Shown in pieces: positions 19,084 through 27,702 of a stretch of 64,000 nt of DNA. The position numbers were made by a program, and so were the translations under genes. The stretch is from Flexistipes sp. GTDB lineage: Bacteria; Chrysiogenota; Deferribacteres; Deferribacterales; Flexistipitaceae. The stretch lies in contig NZ_JAXKVW010000001.1 of assembly GCF_036172515.1 (NCBI RefSeq), forward strand, positions 310,001-374,000. The letters run 5' to 3'. A model generated the notes under the pieces. That model did not search any database. It was not told the origin of the DNA and was given only the letters and a program-made list of their open reading frames with translations. Within the stretch, counting starts at the first letter, position 1; each line of letters starts with the position of its first letter.

Positions 19084-19442
19084 TTTAGCAGATCCTTAAC
19101 AGTTTTTACCATTTCATCCATTTCAAAGGGTTTGACCAAATATTCGTCTGCCCCCTGCTTTTTCCCCCAGAATTTATCACTATCCTGACCTTTGGATGTA
19201 ACAATGACAACCGGAATATCTTTCATACTTTCGTCTTTCTTAACCTGTCTGCATACCTGGTATCCGTTTTTACCGGGCATAATTATGTCCAGAATTATGC
19301 AGTCAAACCTATCCTTTTTAATTGCATCCAAAGCAGCATCCCCGTCCTCTACTTCGGTAACATCAAAACCGGCGCTTTTCAGAGCACTTGACATCATTTC
19401 GCGCTCTGTTGAACTGTCATCCGCTAATAATACTTTTAACAT
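19077..19442 (-). CDS. CheY-like single-domain response regulator
   Basis: 121 residues from ATG at 19442, chosen because GGGG lies 8 nt upstream; an in-frame GTG at 19451 is the longer alternative. Receiver domain complete: ADDS acidic pocket, CIILDIIMPGKNG with the phospho-acceptor, VIVTSKGQDSDKFWGKKQGADEYLVKPF with conserved Thr/Ser and Lys. The WGKKQGA segment after the Ser is typical of PilH/PilG-type receivers of type IV pilus systems, hinting at control of twitching rather than flagella. Confidence 0.92.
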   Translation of the reverse strand: MLKVLLADDSSTEREMMSSALKSAGFDVTEVEDGDAALDAIKKDRFDCIILDIIMPGKNGYQVCRQVKKDESMKDIPVVIVTSKGQDSDKFWGKKQGADEYLVKPFEMDEMVKTVKDLLNC

Positions 19443-19454
19443 TTTACACACCCC

Positions 19455-20708
19455 TTATATTTTTATAAAACCTGTCAATATTAACGTGCCAAGTGAATTT
19501 TTGGCCATTTGTGTATTGTTTCCAAAAAACTTTAATATTTGTCCTACATTTCTTTTGCCATCGCAGAGAGAAAGAATTTTTCGTTCAAGTTCGCTGAAGT
19601 TGCCCTCCGTTTGCCCAGCTGCCTGAGGAATAAGGTTGTCATCATAAACGATTTTGTTAATTTCAGCCTTTTCCTCCAAATAATCACTAAAGCCGGATTT
19701 GAGATTATCCATGCTTATGCAAACACTGTCCACTATGTCTCTACTATCAATGTTTTCGTCCACAAAATACCTTGACTCTTCCAGGTTGAGGGCAGTGTTG
19801 ATCATGTTGTAGGTATAGTATTCAAAAGTACTCTGTATTTGAGCATCGCTTATATCCATTGCTTTAAGCTGATCGTATATTTCAGCAAATGTATCGGTTT
19901 TGAAAAGCGACACACCGGTAACATGCTGGAAGATTTCAGATATCTGCTCAACCCCAAACTTGCTGCTTTTAGCAAAAAATAATTTTCCCTCATTGAAGCT
20001 GAAGCTGAATGTTTTTTCGAAATTAAAGATATTCAGCACTCCCGCTCCACTTTTCATAATGTTTGTTAAATCGTCCAGTTCCGGGGATTCCCCCTTTATT
20101 TCCGCTTCCTGATATCCTGTCTCTAACTGAATCATTTTTTGAATTATTTTTCTCAAATGAGGCTGGACTGACTTGATAATTTTCGACTCCAAACCAGTTG
20201 CCTCCTCTTCTAAAACGGAGGATTCGGATTCTGTTTCGGCACTTTCTTCCGGTACACTTTTGACCTCTGCCGGTGTTTCCGAAACAAGAGGTTCCTCAGG
20301 AGTCTTTGTTTCCTCCTCCGGGATATTTGCAGCCTGCTCTTCTTTTGCACCGAGCATTTCTTCCATTTTCTCCACTATTTCATCAGGCTGAAAGGGTTTG
20401 GGGATATAGTCAATGTTAGCAAATTTGGCGATAAATTTTTCTCCTACATCTTCTGCTTTGGAAGTTATTAGCAAAATAGGAATGTCCAGGTTCAGCTCGT
20501 TTCTGACTATTTTGCAAAACTGAAAGCCATTGACTTTAGGCATGATAAAGTCCAGAAGTATAATGTCAGGTTTGTAATTTTTGACAAATTCCAGGCCCTC
20601 TTCTCCGTTGTCGGAGAGTATCAGGTCGTATTCATCATCATCAAATATCATTTTAAAAAGTCTGTGCATAGTTTCGCTATCATCGATAGCTAAAATTCTG
20701 GTTGGCAT
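19455..20708 (-). CDS. Response regulator with DUF4388/PATAN-like C-terminal domain
   Basis: 417 residues. Receiver at 1-120 (IILLDFIMPKVNG; ILLITSKAEDVGEKF; YIPKPF). A Pro/Glu-rich linker follows (~125-185), then a helical segment and a region (~215-320) with ISEIFQHVTGVSLFKTD and FFAKSSKFGVEQISEI like PATAN/DUF4388 output domains, and a C-terminal winged-helix-like end (LERKILSLCDGKRNVGQILKFF). First gene of the chemosensory operon, start ATG with GAGGG upstream. Output domains of this kind are common in gliding/twitching bacteria. Confidence 0.85.
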   Translation of the reverse strand: MPTRILAIDDSETMHRLFKMIFDDDEYDLILSDNGEEGLEFVKNYKPDIILLDFIMPKVNGFQFCKIVRNELNLDIPILLITSKAEDVGEKFIAKFANIDYIPKPFQPDEIVEKMEEMLGAKEEQAANIPEEETKTPEEPLVSETPAEVKSVPEESAETESESSVLEEEATGLESKIIKSVQPHLRKIIQKMIQLETGYQEAEIKGESPELDDLTNIMKSGAGVLNIFNFEKTFSFSFNEGKLFFAKSSKFGVEQISEIFQHVTGVSLFKTDTFAEIYDQLKAMDISDAQIQSTFEYYTYNMINTALNLEESRYFVDENIDSRDIVDSVCISMDNLKSGFSDYLEEKAEINKIVYDDNLIPQAAGQTEGNFSELERKILSLCDGKRNVGQILKFFGNNTQMAKNSLGTLILTGFIKI

Positions 20709-20740
20709 GTCCGCCCTCTTGTCGTAATTTTGTTATATTT

Positions 20741-20772
20741 AAATAAAAAATTGTTGTATATTCACAACAATT
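20741..20772 (-). terminator. Intrinsic terminator after coaD
   Basis: Stem AATTGTTGT / ACAACAATT (20749-20757 with 20764-20772, 6-nt loop), followed on the minus strand by a T run (TTTTTTATTT). It ends the long yceD...coaD transcript and separates it from the chemosensory operon 33 bp further on. Confidence 0.8.
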
Positions 20773-20803
20773 ATAGCATAGATATAAATATTTCAAATAA
20801 AAA

Positions 20804-21277
20804 TCAATTAAATTTTTCTGCAATGAGCCTTTCGACAGAATCAGGAACGAATTTTTTAACGTCGCCTCCCAATCTTGCTATCTCGCGAATCATGCTTGAG
20901 CTCAGGAAGATATAACTCATATTGGGCATGAGGAAAACCGTTTCGCATTCTTCGTTGAGCTGTCTGTTCATCAGGGCAAGCTGAAGTTCGTACTCAAAAT
21001 CAGAGACAGCTCTTAACCCCCTTAAAAGGACGTTTATTTTTTTCTTCTGCATGAAGTTGGAGAGCAGACAGCTGAACGGCTCAACGTTTACATTAGGCAG
21101 GTGTTTTGTAGCACTTATGGTGGAATCAACGCGCTCGTCAAGAGTGAAAAGTGGATTTTTACCGGGATTTTCTGCTATTGCCACAAGAAGATGGTTAAAC
21201 ATTTTTGCGCCGCGCTCAATAATATCGAGATGACCGTTGGTTAGAGGATCAAAAGTACCCGGGTAGATAGCGGTCAT
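20804..21277 (-). CDS. coaD: Phosphopantetheine adenylyltransferase
   Basis: 157 residues, normal length. Penultimate step of coenzyme A synthesis: adenylates 4'-phosphopantetheine. YPGTFDPLTNGHLDII contains the T/HxGH nucleotidyltransferase motif and SSSMIREIARLGG is the second nucleotide-binding motif. It overlaps the rsmD stop by 4 nt; rsmD-coaD is a widely conserved pair. Confidence 0.96.
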   Translation of the reverse strand: MTAIYPGTFDPLTNGHLDIIERGAKMFNHLLVAIAENPGKNPLFTLDERVDSTISATKHLPNVNVEPFSCLLSNFMQKKKINVLLRGLRAVSDFEYELQLALMNRQLNEECETVFLMPNMSYIFLSSSMIREIARLGGDVKKFVPDSVERLIAEKFN

Positions 21278-21810
21278 TGTTCTCCTCTGAATATACGAAT
21301 CATCGTGTCTCCATATCTTCGCTCATCCGTTAATTTCATACCTGTCCCGGAGTAATCAATATCGTTGTTTATATGTTCTTCATAAATCAGAATGCCATTT
21401 TTTTCAAGTATTTCGTTATTTTTTATTAACGTCAGGATTTCTCTGGGGGAGTAAAAACCATAGGGGGGGTCTATAAAAACAATATTATACTTTCTTTTTT
21501 CGCAGCTTTTAAGGAATCTTCTGAAATCTTTCTTTATAATTCTGAAGTTTTTTATATCGATATCTGAAGTGTTTTTTTTGACTGATGAAACATTTATGTC
21601 CACAAAGTCAACCCATCCTGCACCCCTGCTTAACGCTTCCACACCGAATATTCCGGAACCGGCAAACAAATCCAGAACAAAAGCAGACTGGATTTTGTCC
21701 TGAATTATAGAAAACAAGGCTAATCTTATTTTATCGGTGGTTGGCCTTATCCTGGAGGATTTCGGCAAAGTGACTTGTCTGCCCTTTAAAAAGCCTGAAG
21801 TTACCCTCAA
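21274..21810 (-). CDS. rsmD: 16S rRNA (guanine966-N2)-methyltransferase
   Basis: About 178 residues. I place the start at TTG 21810: the family begins LRVTSGFLKGRQ-like exactly here and GGGAG sits 8 nt upstream; a longer frame to 21867 exists but adds a non-homologous N-terminus. SAM-binding motif VLDLFAGSGIFGVEALSRGA and catalytic motif FIDPPYG are intact. The gene overlaps the upstream radical SAM gene by 80 nt, which is unusually much, and coaD by 4 nt. Confidence 0.9.
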   Translation of the reverse strand: MRVTSGFLKGRQVTLPKSSRIRPTTDKIRLALFSIIQDKIQSAFVLDLFAGSGIFGVEALSRGAGWVDFVDINVSSVKKNTSDIDIKNFRIIKKDFRRFLKSCEKRKYNIVFIDPPYGFYSPREILTLIKNNEILEKNGILIYEEHINNDIDYSGTGMKLTDERRYGDTMIRIFRGEQ

Positions 21811-22750
21811 TGAATTGCTCCCGGATGAATTTATAAACCTGGTGCATATCAAACAGATTGTTTCCATCAGCTATTTTATACAATGAAAGTTTTTTCACAA
21901 GAGATTTATATCCTGCCGCCCTGCTGCTGTCTTTTGATGAGACGAGGTTGTTGCCGCTTTCACTAAAATAGAGCATAAGAGCAAGGGTTATTATAAGATC
22001 TCCGAAAGCCGGATGAAAAGGGCCTGCTGCGATATCCGAATAGTCAAGGTTTTCAGTGGGTATACCGATTCTCAGTATTTCGGTTCCGTTGGTTATGCAC
22101 GCTGCAGTACAGTACAGACAAATCTGTAACGCTTCACTGAGTGTCAGAGGAGTGTATTCACCGACTTTGTAATATTTTTCCAGAGGTGTGTTTTTAAAGA
22201 TAACGGTGGGATAGAGTCTAAAGCCGCGGGGTTTAAGTGAAAGCAAAACTTCAAATCCTTCTAAAAATTCATCTGCTGAATCGCTGTACATTCCGGGCAT
22301 CACCTGGGCTACTGTGTAAAAGTTTTCACAAGACATCCTTAAAGATTTGAGAGCCTTGTTTGCATCATATGGTCTTAAATTTTCAGAGAGTGCTTTATCA
22401 TTCAATGTCTGGATACCCAGCTCCACTTCTGTAACGCAGTTTGCCTTTAATTCATCAATAATATCTTTGTTTATACAGTCAGGGCGGGTTGATACCCTTA
22501 TTTCGTCAAATCCGTATTCCCGGCTTATTCTGTACATCGTTTGCCGTAATTCTTCCCGGAGACAGGTAAAGCTTCCGCCGAAAAAGGCAATTTTATTAAA
22601 ACTGCCTGAAGAAGTAACGGTTTTTATTTGAGAAACTACGGAGTGAGTAATCTCTGATTGACTGAACCCGGTTAAACTGTTTTGATCACAATAAAGGCAT
22701 CTGTTAGTACATCCTGCAAATGGGATGAATACAGGGCAAATCTTACTCAT
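21731..22750 (-). CDS. Radical SAM protein, Elp3-like family
   Basis: About 339 residues from ATG 22750. The 4Fe-4S site is CTNRCLYCDQ (C-x3-C-x2-C, near residue 16), followed by FFGGSFTCL and a central block EVELGIQTLNDKALSENLRPYDANKAL, typical of the Elp3/HemN-like radical SAM group, then VMPGMY. There is no GNAT domain, so it is not full Elp3. Exact substrate unknown; often found beside rnc, as here. Overlaps rnc (8 nt) and rsmD (80 nt). Confidence 0.88.
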   Translation of the reverse strand: MSKICPVFIPFAGCTNRCLYCDQNSLTGFSQSEITHSVVSQIKTVTSSGSFNKIAFFGGSFTCLREELRQTMYRISREYGFDEIRVSTRPDCINKDIIDELKANCVTEVELGIQTLNDKALSENLRPYDANKALKSLRMSCENFYTVAQVMPGMYSDSADEFLEGFEVLLSLKPRGFRLYPTVIFKNTPLEKYYKVGEYTPLTLSEALQICLYCTAACITNGTEILRIGIPTENLDYSDIAAGPFHPAFGDLIITLALMLYFSESGNNLVSSKDSSRAAGYKSLVKKLSLYKIADGNNLFDMHQVYKFIREQFIEGNFRLFKGQTSHFAEILQDKANHR

Positions 22751-23429
22751 TAACAAGTTTTTTTAAGGCTGCACCGGCGGCGTTCTGTTCGGCTCTTTTT
22801 TTGCTTTTTCCCTTTCCGTATCCGAGAATTGCACCCTCTGCAGCAACGGCAATGGTGAAGACTTTGTCATGTTCCGGGCCTTCTTCACTTATCACTTCAT
22901 ATTCAGGCAGGCACTCGAACTTCTTTTGTGTCAGCTTCTGCAGTTCCGTTTTATTATCCACAAAAGATCTGTTGCTTATGGTATCGTCTATTTTGTTTAC
23001 CATAAGCTCCAGTACAACTTTTTTTGCCTGTTCGTACCCTCCGTCCAGATAAATAGCCGCAACCAGAGATTCAAAAATATCACACAGGAGTGAAGGTTTC
23101 TCCTGTCCTCCGCTTTGGGCTTCGCCTTTGCCAAGTTTTACGTAGCTGCCCAAATTCAATGCAGCGGCAATTTTGGAGAGAAAATCCTCGCTGACAAAAT
23201 AACCCCGGTACATAGAAAGAATGCCTTCATCAAAAGTTTTATACTCTTTTAACAGGTATTCGGAGACGATTAACTGTAATACGGCATCACCCAGGAACTC
23301 CAAACGCTCGTAATTTCTGTTCAGGTTCTGCTCATTTGAATAAGATCTGTGAGTTACAGCTTCAAACAAAAGACCACTGTTTGAAAAATTGTAATTGATT
23401 TTATCCTGTAGTTTACTAAGCGTACTCAT
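22743..23429 (-). CDS. rnc: Ribonuclease III
   Basis: 228 residues. Endonuclease for double-stranded RNA, processing rRNA. The catalytic signature NYERLEFLGDAVLQL (38-52) is intact, the second acidic site is in CDIFESLVAAIYLDGG, and the C-terminal double-stranded RNA-binding domain spans about 155-228 (ELQKLTQKKFECLPEYEVISEEGPEHDKVFTIAV...GKGKSKKRAEQNAA). It follows fabF by 2 bp, the usual acpP-fabF-rnc order. Confidence 0.96.
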   Translation of the reverse strand: MSTLSKLQDKINYNFSNSGLLFEAVTHRSYSNEQNLNRNYERLEFLGDAVLQLIVSEYLLKEYKTFDEGILSMYRGYFVSEDFLSKIAAALNLGSYVKLGKGEAQSGGQEKPSLLCDIFESLVAAIYLDGGYEQAKKVVLELMVNKIDDTISNRSFVDNKTELQKLTQKKFECLPEYEVISEEGPEHDKVFTIAVAAEGAILGYGKGKSKKRAEQNAAGAALKKLVNE

Positions 23430-23431
23430 TG

Positions 23432-24667
23432 TTAATATTTTTTGAGAATAAGTGTAGCATTGGTTCCGCCGAAACCAAGTGAATTTGATAGTGCATACTT
23501 TATGTCTTTATTCACGGCCTTTTGGGGGATATATTCAAGGTCGCATTTTTCATCCGGATTTTCCAGATTTGCAGTGGGAGGAAGTACACCGTTTTTCAAG
23601 GCCAAAGCTGAATAGATAGCCTCGACACTCCCCGCAGCGCCCAAAAGGTGGCCGGTCATTGATTTGGTGGAGCTGATTAGAAGCTTTTTTGCATGTTCTC
23701 CGAAAGCATTTTTTATAGCTCTGGTTTCGATTACATCGTTATAGGGGGTGGCAGTACCGTGAGCATTTATATAGTCTATATCTTCCGGAGATATTCCTGC
23801 GTTTTTCAGAGCCATTAATATACAGCGCCTTGCTCCGTCACCACTCTCATCCGGAGCTGTTATGTGATAGGCATCGCTGGTCAGTCCATAACCGACAACT
23901 TCAGCCAAAATATTTGCACCTCTGCTTAAAGCGTGTTCAAGTTCCTCCAATATAATAACACCCGAGCCTTCACCCATTACAAAACCGTCTCTGTCTCTGT
24001 CAAAAGGTCTGCTTGCCGCAGTCGGGTTGTCATTTCTCCTGGACAGTGCCTTCATATTGGAAAATCCACCCACTGCAAGTGGGGTAATGGCACTTTCAGA
24101 GCCGCCTGCAAACATAATATCCGCATCGCTACGCTTAATTATCTGATAGGCATCCCCAATGGCGTGAGCACCTGTGGCGCATGCAGTCACAACACTGCTG
24201 TTAGGGCCTTTCAGACCATATTTTATTGAGGTCATACCGCTTGCCATATTTATAATTGCCGAAGGTATAAAAAAAGGCGAGATTCTTTTAGGTCCCTTTG
24301 TTCTGAAGGTTTCATGAGTATCTTCAATAGTTTTAAATCCGCCGATGCCGGAGCCGATAATTGTTCCCGCACGTTCACTGTCAATACGGTTAACATCTAA
24401 ACCGGAAGTTTGAACAGCCAGTTCTGCGGCAGCCAAAGATAATACTATAAATCTGTCGAATTTTCGGCAGTCCTTTTTGTCAACAAAATCTTCAGGATTA
24501 AAATTTTTTACCTCACCTGCTATTTTAACAGGAAAATCGGAAGTATCAAAATGTGTAATTTCACCGATGCCGCTTTTGCCTGAAGTTATATTTTTCCAGT
24601 TTTCTTCTATCCCAATACCAACAGGCGTTACAAGGCCTGCTCCGGTAATGACTACTCTTCTTTGCAC
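23432..24667 (-). CDS. fabF: 3-oxoacyl-ACP synthase II
   Basis: 411 residues. Chain-elongating condensing enzyme of type II fatty acid synthesis. Start is GTG with GGAGG upstream. Catalytic triad visible: Cys in SSVVTACATGAHAIG, His in YINAHGTATPYND and His in STKSMTGHLLGAAG; the C-terminal SNSLGFGGTNATL motif is complete. Located directly after acpP. Confidence 0.96.
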   Translation of the reverse strand: MQRRVVITGAGLVTPVGIGIEENWKNITSGKSGIGEITHFDTSDFPVKIAGEVKNFNPEDFVDKKDCRKFDRFIVLSLAAAELAVQTSGLDVNRIDSERAGTIIGSGIGGFKTIEDTHETFRTKGPKRISPFFIPSAIINMASGMTSIKYGLKGPNSSVVTACATGAHAIGDAYQIIKRSDADIMFAGGSESAITPLAVGGFSNMKALSRRNDNPTAASRPFDRDRDGFVMGEGSGVIILEELEHALSRGANILAEVVGYGLTSDAYHITAPDESGDGARRCILMALKNAGISPEDIDYINAHGTATPYNDVIETRAIKNAFGEHAKKLLISSTKSMTGHLLGAAGSVEAIYSALALKNGVLPPTANLENPDEKCDLEYIPQKAVNKDIKYALSNSLGFGGTNATLILKKY

Positions 24668-24719
24668 AAAAACCTCCGTAAAAAAGGATGGAAGAAGGTT
24701 TTCCTTCTTCCTTTATTCC

Positions 24720-24956
24720 TTACTGTACATGTTTTTTGATATGCTCTACAGCATCCTGAACAGTTTTGATTTTTTCTGCTTCTTCATCAGGTATTTCTAA
24801 ATCGAATTCCTCTTCAAATGCCATAATAAGTTCCACTGTGTCCAGTGAATCAGCTCCGAGGTCGTCAATAAATGAAGCTTCCGGTTTAACCTCTTCTTCA
24901 TCAATGTTCAACTGTTCCGCAATAATCTCTTTTACTTTTGCATCTACATCAGCCAT
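24720..24956 (-). CDS. acpP: Acyl carrier protein
   Basis: 78 residues, highly acidic. The phosphopantetheine serine is in [21 protein letters not shown]. Carries growing acyl chains. A strong ribosome site (AGGAGG) precedes the ATG. 52 bp separate it from fabF and 36 bp from fabG. Confidence 0.97.
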   Translation of the reverse strand: MADVDAKVKEIIAEQLNIDEEEVKPEASFIDDLGADSLDTVELIMAFEEEFDLEIPDEEAEKIKTVQDAVEHIKKHVQ

Positions 24957-24992
24957 TTTGTCCTCCTAGATTTATTAGCTCTATAATTGCTT

Positions 24993-25736
24993 TTATCCTA
25001 AATACATTCCGCCGTTTACATGCAGAACCTGACCGGTTATATAGTCGGAATCCGAAGAAGCGAGGAATCTGACTGTACCGTTAATATCTTCCGGCTTTCC
25101 GAATTCTGCAAGCGGGATTTTGCTTTTCATATCCTGCTTTACATCATCTGTCAAGCTTTCAGTCATTTCTGTTTCTATAAAACCGGGTGCCACTGCGTTT
25201 ACGCGAATACCTCTTGATGCCAGCTCCAAACTCAGTGATTTTGTGAGCCCCACCAGTCCGCTTTTGCTTGATACGTAATTAGCCTGCCCTACATTGCCTG
25301 TATAGGCTACGACACTGCTAATATTGATGATTTTGCCATAACGTTTTTTCATCATTGACTTTGCAGCCGCCCTGGAGCATAAGAACGCTCCTTTAAGATT
25401 AGTGGCAATGACATCATCAAATTCAGAAGTTTTCATCCTGATGAAAAGATTGTCTTTTGTTATTCCGGCGTTGTTAATCAAAATATCCACTTTGCCGAAA
25501 TTATTTTCTATTTGTTTGAACATTTCTTTAACATCATCTTCTTTTGAGATGTCTGCTCCTGCGGTCATGCAGACTCCGCCCGAAGATGCGATAGATTCAG
25601 CAACTTTGTCAGCCTGTTCTTTGCTGGAGGAATAATTTATGCATACCCTGGCGCCGTGTGCCGCAAAATCTTCTGCTAAAGATTTTCCTATACCTTTGGA
25701 TGAGCCGGTTACAAGGACAACTTTGTCTTTAAACAT
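24993..25736 (-). CDS. fabG: 3-oxoacyl-ACP reductase
   Basis: 247 residues, short-chain dehydrogenase. NADP(H)-binding TGSSKGIGKSLA (near 10-21), NNAG in LINNAGITKDN, catalytic Ser in IINISSVVA, and Y-x3-K in YVSSKSG. C-terminal VTGQ-type end (ITGQVLHVNGGMYLG) is typical of FabG. Overlaps fabD stop by 8 nt. Confidence 0.96.
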   Translation of the reverse strand: MFKDKVVLVTGSSKGIGKSLAEDFAAHGARVCINYSSSKEQADKVAESIASSGGVCMTAGADISKEDDVKEMFKQIENNFGKVDILINNAGITKDNLFIRMKTSEFDDVIATNLKGAFLCSRAAAKSMMKKRYGKIINISSVVAYTGNVGQANYVSSKSGLVGLTKSLSLELASRGIRVNAVAPGFIETEMTESLTDDVKQDMKSKIPLAEFGKPEDINGTVRFLASSDSDYITGQVLHVNGGMYLG

Positions 25737-26664
25737 TTAAATCCTCCAATTTGCCAAGATCTTCAATGCCGGATATATTTACGCAGTTTATTTTTCTGTC
25801 TATTTTTTTCATTAAACCTGTAAGAACACTCCCTGCACCCACTTCAATAAAATTTTCCGTTCCGTCTGCAACCATATTTAAGACAAGATCTTCCCATAAA
25901 ACAGGGCTGGCAATCTGTTTAACAAAGTTTTCACGGACGGTTTCCGCTTTCTTTTCTTTTTTTGCATCGACATTACTGTAAACGGGAATGTTTAAGTCGT
26001 TTATGGTTACATCTTTTAAATAGTTTTGCATATTTTCCGCCGCAGGTTTCATGAGGCTGCAATGGAAAGGTGCGCTTACGGGCAGCTTTACCGCTCTTTT
26101 TATACCGTACTCCCTGTACCTTTCAAGCGCCTTTTCAACAGCCTGGATATTACCGGCCAGGACTGTTTGTGCCGGAGAATTGAAGTTGGCAGGTTCAAGC
26201 ACTGATTGGGTTTCTTTGGAAATATCTCCGCACATCCTCAGGATGTCTTCTCTTTTTGCCCCCATGACTGCCAGCATGCCTCCGGCTCCAACAGGGACGG
26301 CTTCCTGCATGAATTTACCGCGGTTATGAACAGCTTTGACAGCATCTTCGAAAGTCATTCCACCGGCAGTAACCACGGCAGTGTATTCGCCGAGGGAATG
26401 TCCGGCATAGCCAGTTATATCATGTATTTGTTCTTTTATTATTTCAAAAATTGCCAAGCTGGTTGTAAGCAGTGCAGGTTGAGCATTGTATGTTAATGTC
26501 AGTGTTTCCTCGGGACCGGTAAAAATGATATCGGTTAAAGAAAGGCCCAGAGCCGAGTCGGCTTTTTCAAAAACATCTTTAGCAGATTTATAATTGATGT
26601 AAAAATCTTTGCCCATTCCCACAAACTGGGATCCCTGACCGGGAAAAATTACACCTGTACTCAT
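25729..26664 (-). CDS. fabD: Malonyl-CoA:ACP transacylase
   Basis: 311 residues. Loads malonate on ACP. FPGQGSQFVGMGKDF at the N-terminus, the nucleophile serine in GHSLGEYTAVV, the arginine in VHNRGKFMQEAVP, and the histidine in VSAPFHCSLM are all present. Located between fabH and fabG. Confidence 0.96.
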   Translation of the reverse strand: MSTGVIFPGQGSQFVGMGKDFYINYKSAKDVFEKADSALGLSLTDIIFTGPEETLTLTYNAQPALLTTSLAIFEIIKEQIHDITGYAGHSLGEYTAVVTAGGMTFEDAVKAVHNRGKFMQEAVPVGAGGMLAVMGAKREDILRMCGDISKETQSVLEPANFNSPAQTVLAGNIQAVEKALERYREYGIKRAVKLPVSAPFHCSLMKPAAENMQNYLKDVTINDLNIPVYSNVDAKKEKKAETVRENFVKQIASPVLWEDLVLNMVADGTENFIEVGAGSVLTGLMKKIDRKINCVNISGIEDLGKLEDLNV

Positions 26665-26684
26665 AGTAACCTATACCTCCGAAA

Positions 26685-27662
26685 TTAAAGGGTAAAAGAC
26701 ATGGAGCCCCATGTCAGGCCGCCGCCGAAAGCCGCACTTACGATATTGTCCCCTTGTTTGATTCTGCCGTCTTTTACTGCAAGGTCCAAAGATGTGGGTA
26801 TTGTTGCAGCGGAGGTGTTGCCGAATTTATTTAAAGTCACGATAACCCTTTCACTGCTCAGACCGATACGTTTTGCAGCTGCATCTATTATGCGGATATT
26901 TGCCTGATGAGGGATGAACCAGTCCACATCTTCAGATGAGAAGCCGCTCTTTTTTACTGCAGTAGCGGTAGCTTCCGCCATTGCCGTGACTGCAATTTTA
27001 AAAACTTCATTGCCTTTCATTTTAATCAGTTCTGATTCCAAATTGAGTTTGTCTCTTTGTGAAAAAAAATTGGATCCGAGTGCCGGCAATTTCAATAAAT
27101 CAGCGTGCTTTCCGTTTGCATACATATTTATTGTTCTGATTCCGGGGTTATCAGACCTGGACATTACAACCGCGCCTGCTCCGTCGCCGAAAAGTATGCA
27201 GGTATTTCTGTCTTTCCAATCCACAAAAGATGAAAGTTTTTCAGCCCCAACAACAAGTATGTTGTCAGCCATGCGGTTTTTGATTAATGAATCGGCCACG
27301 CCTGCAGCATATATGAAGCCGGTACATGCTGCACTCACATCAAATGCAAATCCTTTCTTTATGCCGAGCATGTGCTGAAGTCTGCATGCTCCGGACGGCA
27401 TCACCGTATCAGGAGTAAATGTTGCCATAATTATGCCGTCGATATCGGCGGCATTTATATTAGCGCTTTTTAATGCCTCTTTGGCTGCTTTTGCAGCCAT
27501 TTCGCAGCATGTTTCATTCTCGGCAATTCTCCGCTCCTGGATTCCCGTACGCGTGACTATCCAGTCGCTTGATGTATCCACCATCTTTTCAAGGTCTTCG
27601 TTTGTTAAAATTTTATCGGGGAAAAAAGAGCCCGTACCGGATATGCATGAATAACTGTTCAT
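26685..27662 (-). CDS. fabH: 3-oxoacyl-ACP synthase III
   Basis: 325 residues. Starts chain synthesis from acyl-CoA and malonyl-ACP. Catalytic Cys in FDVSAACTGFIYA, His in WFIPHQANIRII and Asn in LNKFGNTSAATIPTSL form the Cys-His-Asn triad. N-terminal SCISGTGSFFPDKILTNEDL is typical. Confidence 0.96.
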   Translation of the reverse strand: MNSYSCISGTGSFFPDKILTNEDLEKMVDTSSDWIVTRTGIQERRIAENETCCEMAAKAAKEALKSANINAADIDGIIMATFTPDTVMPSGACRLQHMLGIKKGFAFDVSAACTGFIYAAGVADSLIKNRMADNILVVGAEKLSSFVDWKDRNTCILFGDGAGAVVMSRSDNPGIRTINMYANGKHADLLKLPALGSNFFSQRDKLNLESELIKMKGNEVFKIAVTAMAEATATAVKKSGFSSEDVDWFIPHQANIRIIDAAAKRIGLSSERVIVTLNKFGNTSAATIPTSLDLAVKDGRIKQGDNIVSAAFGGGLTWGSMSFTL

Positions 27663-27702
27663 GATTCACCTTTTTTTATATGTCTTATTTTTTTGCGGGG
27701 TG

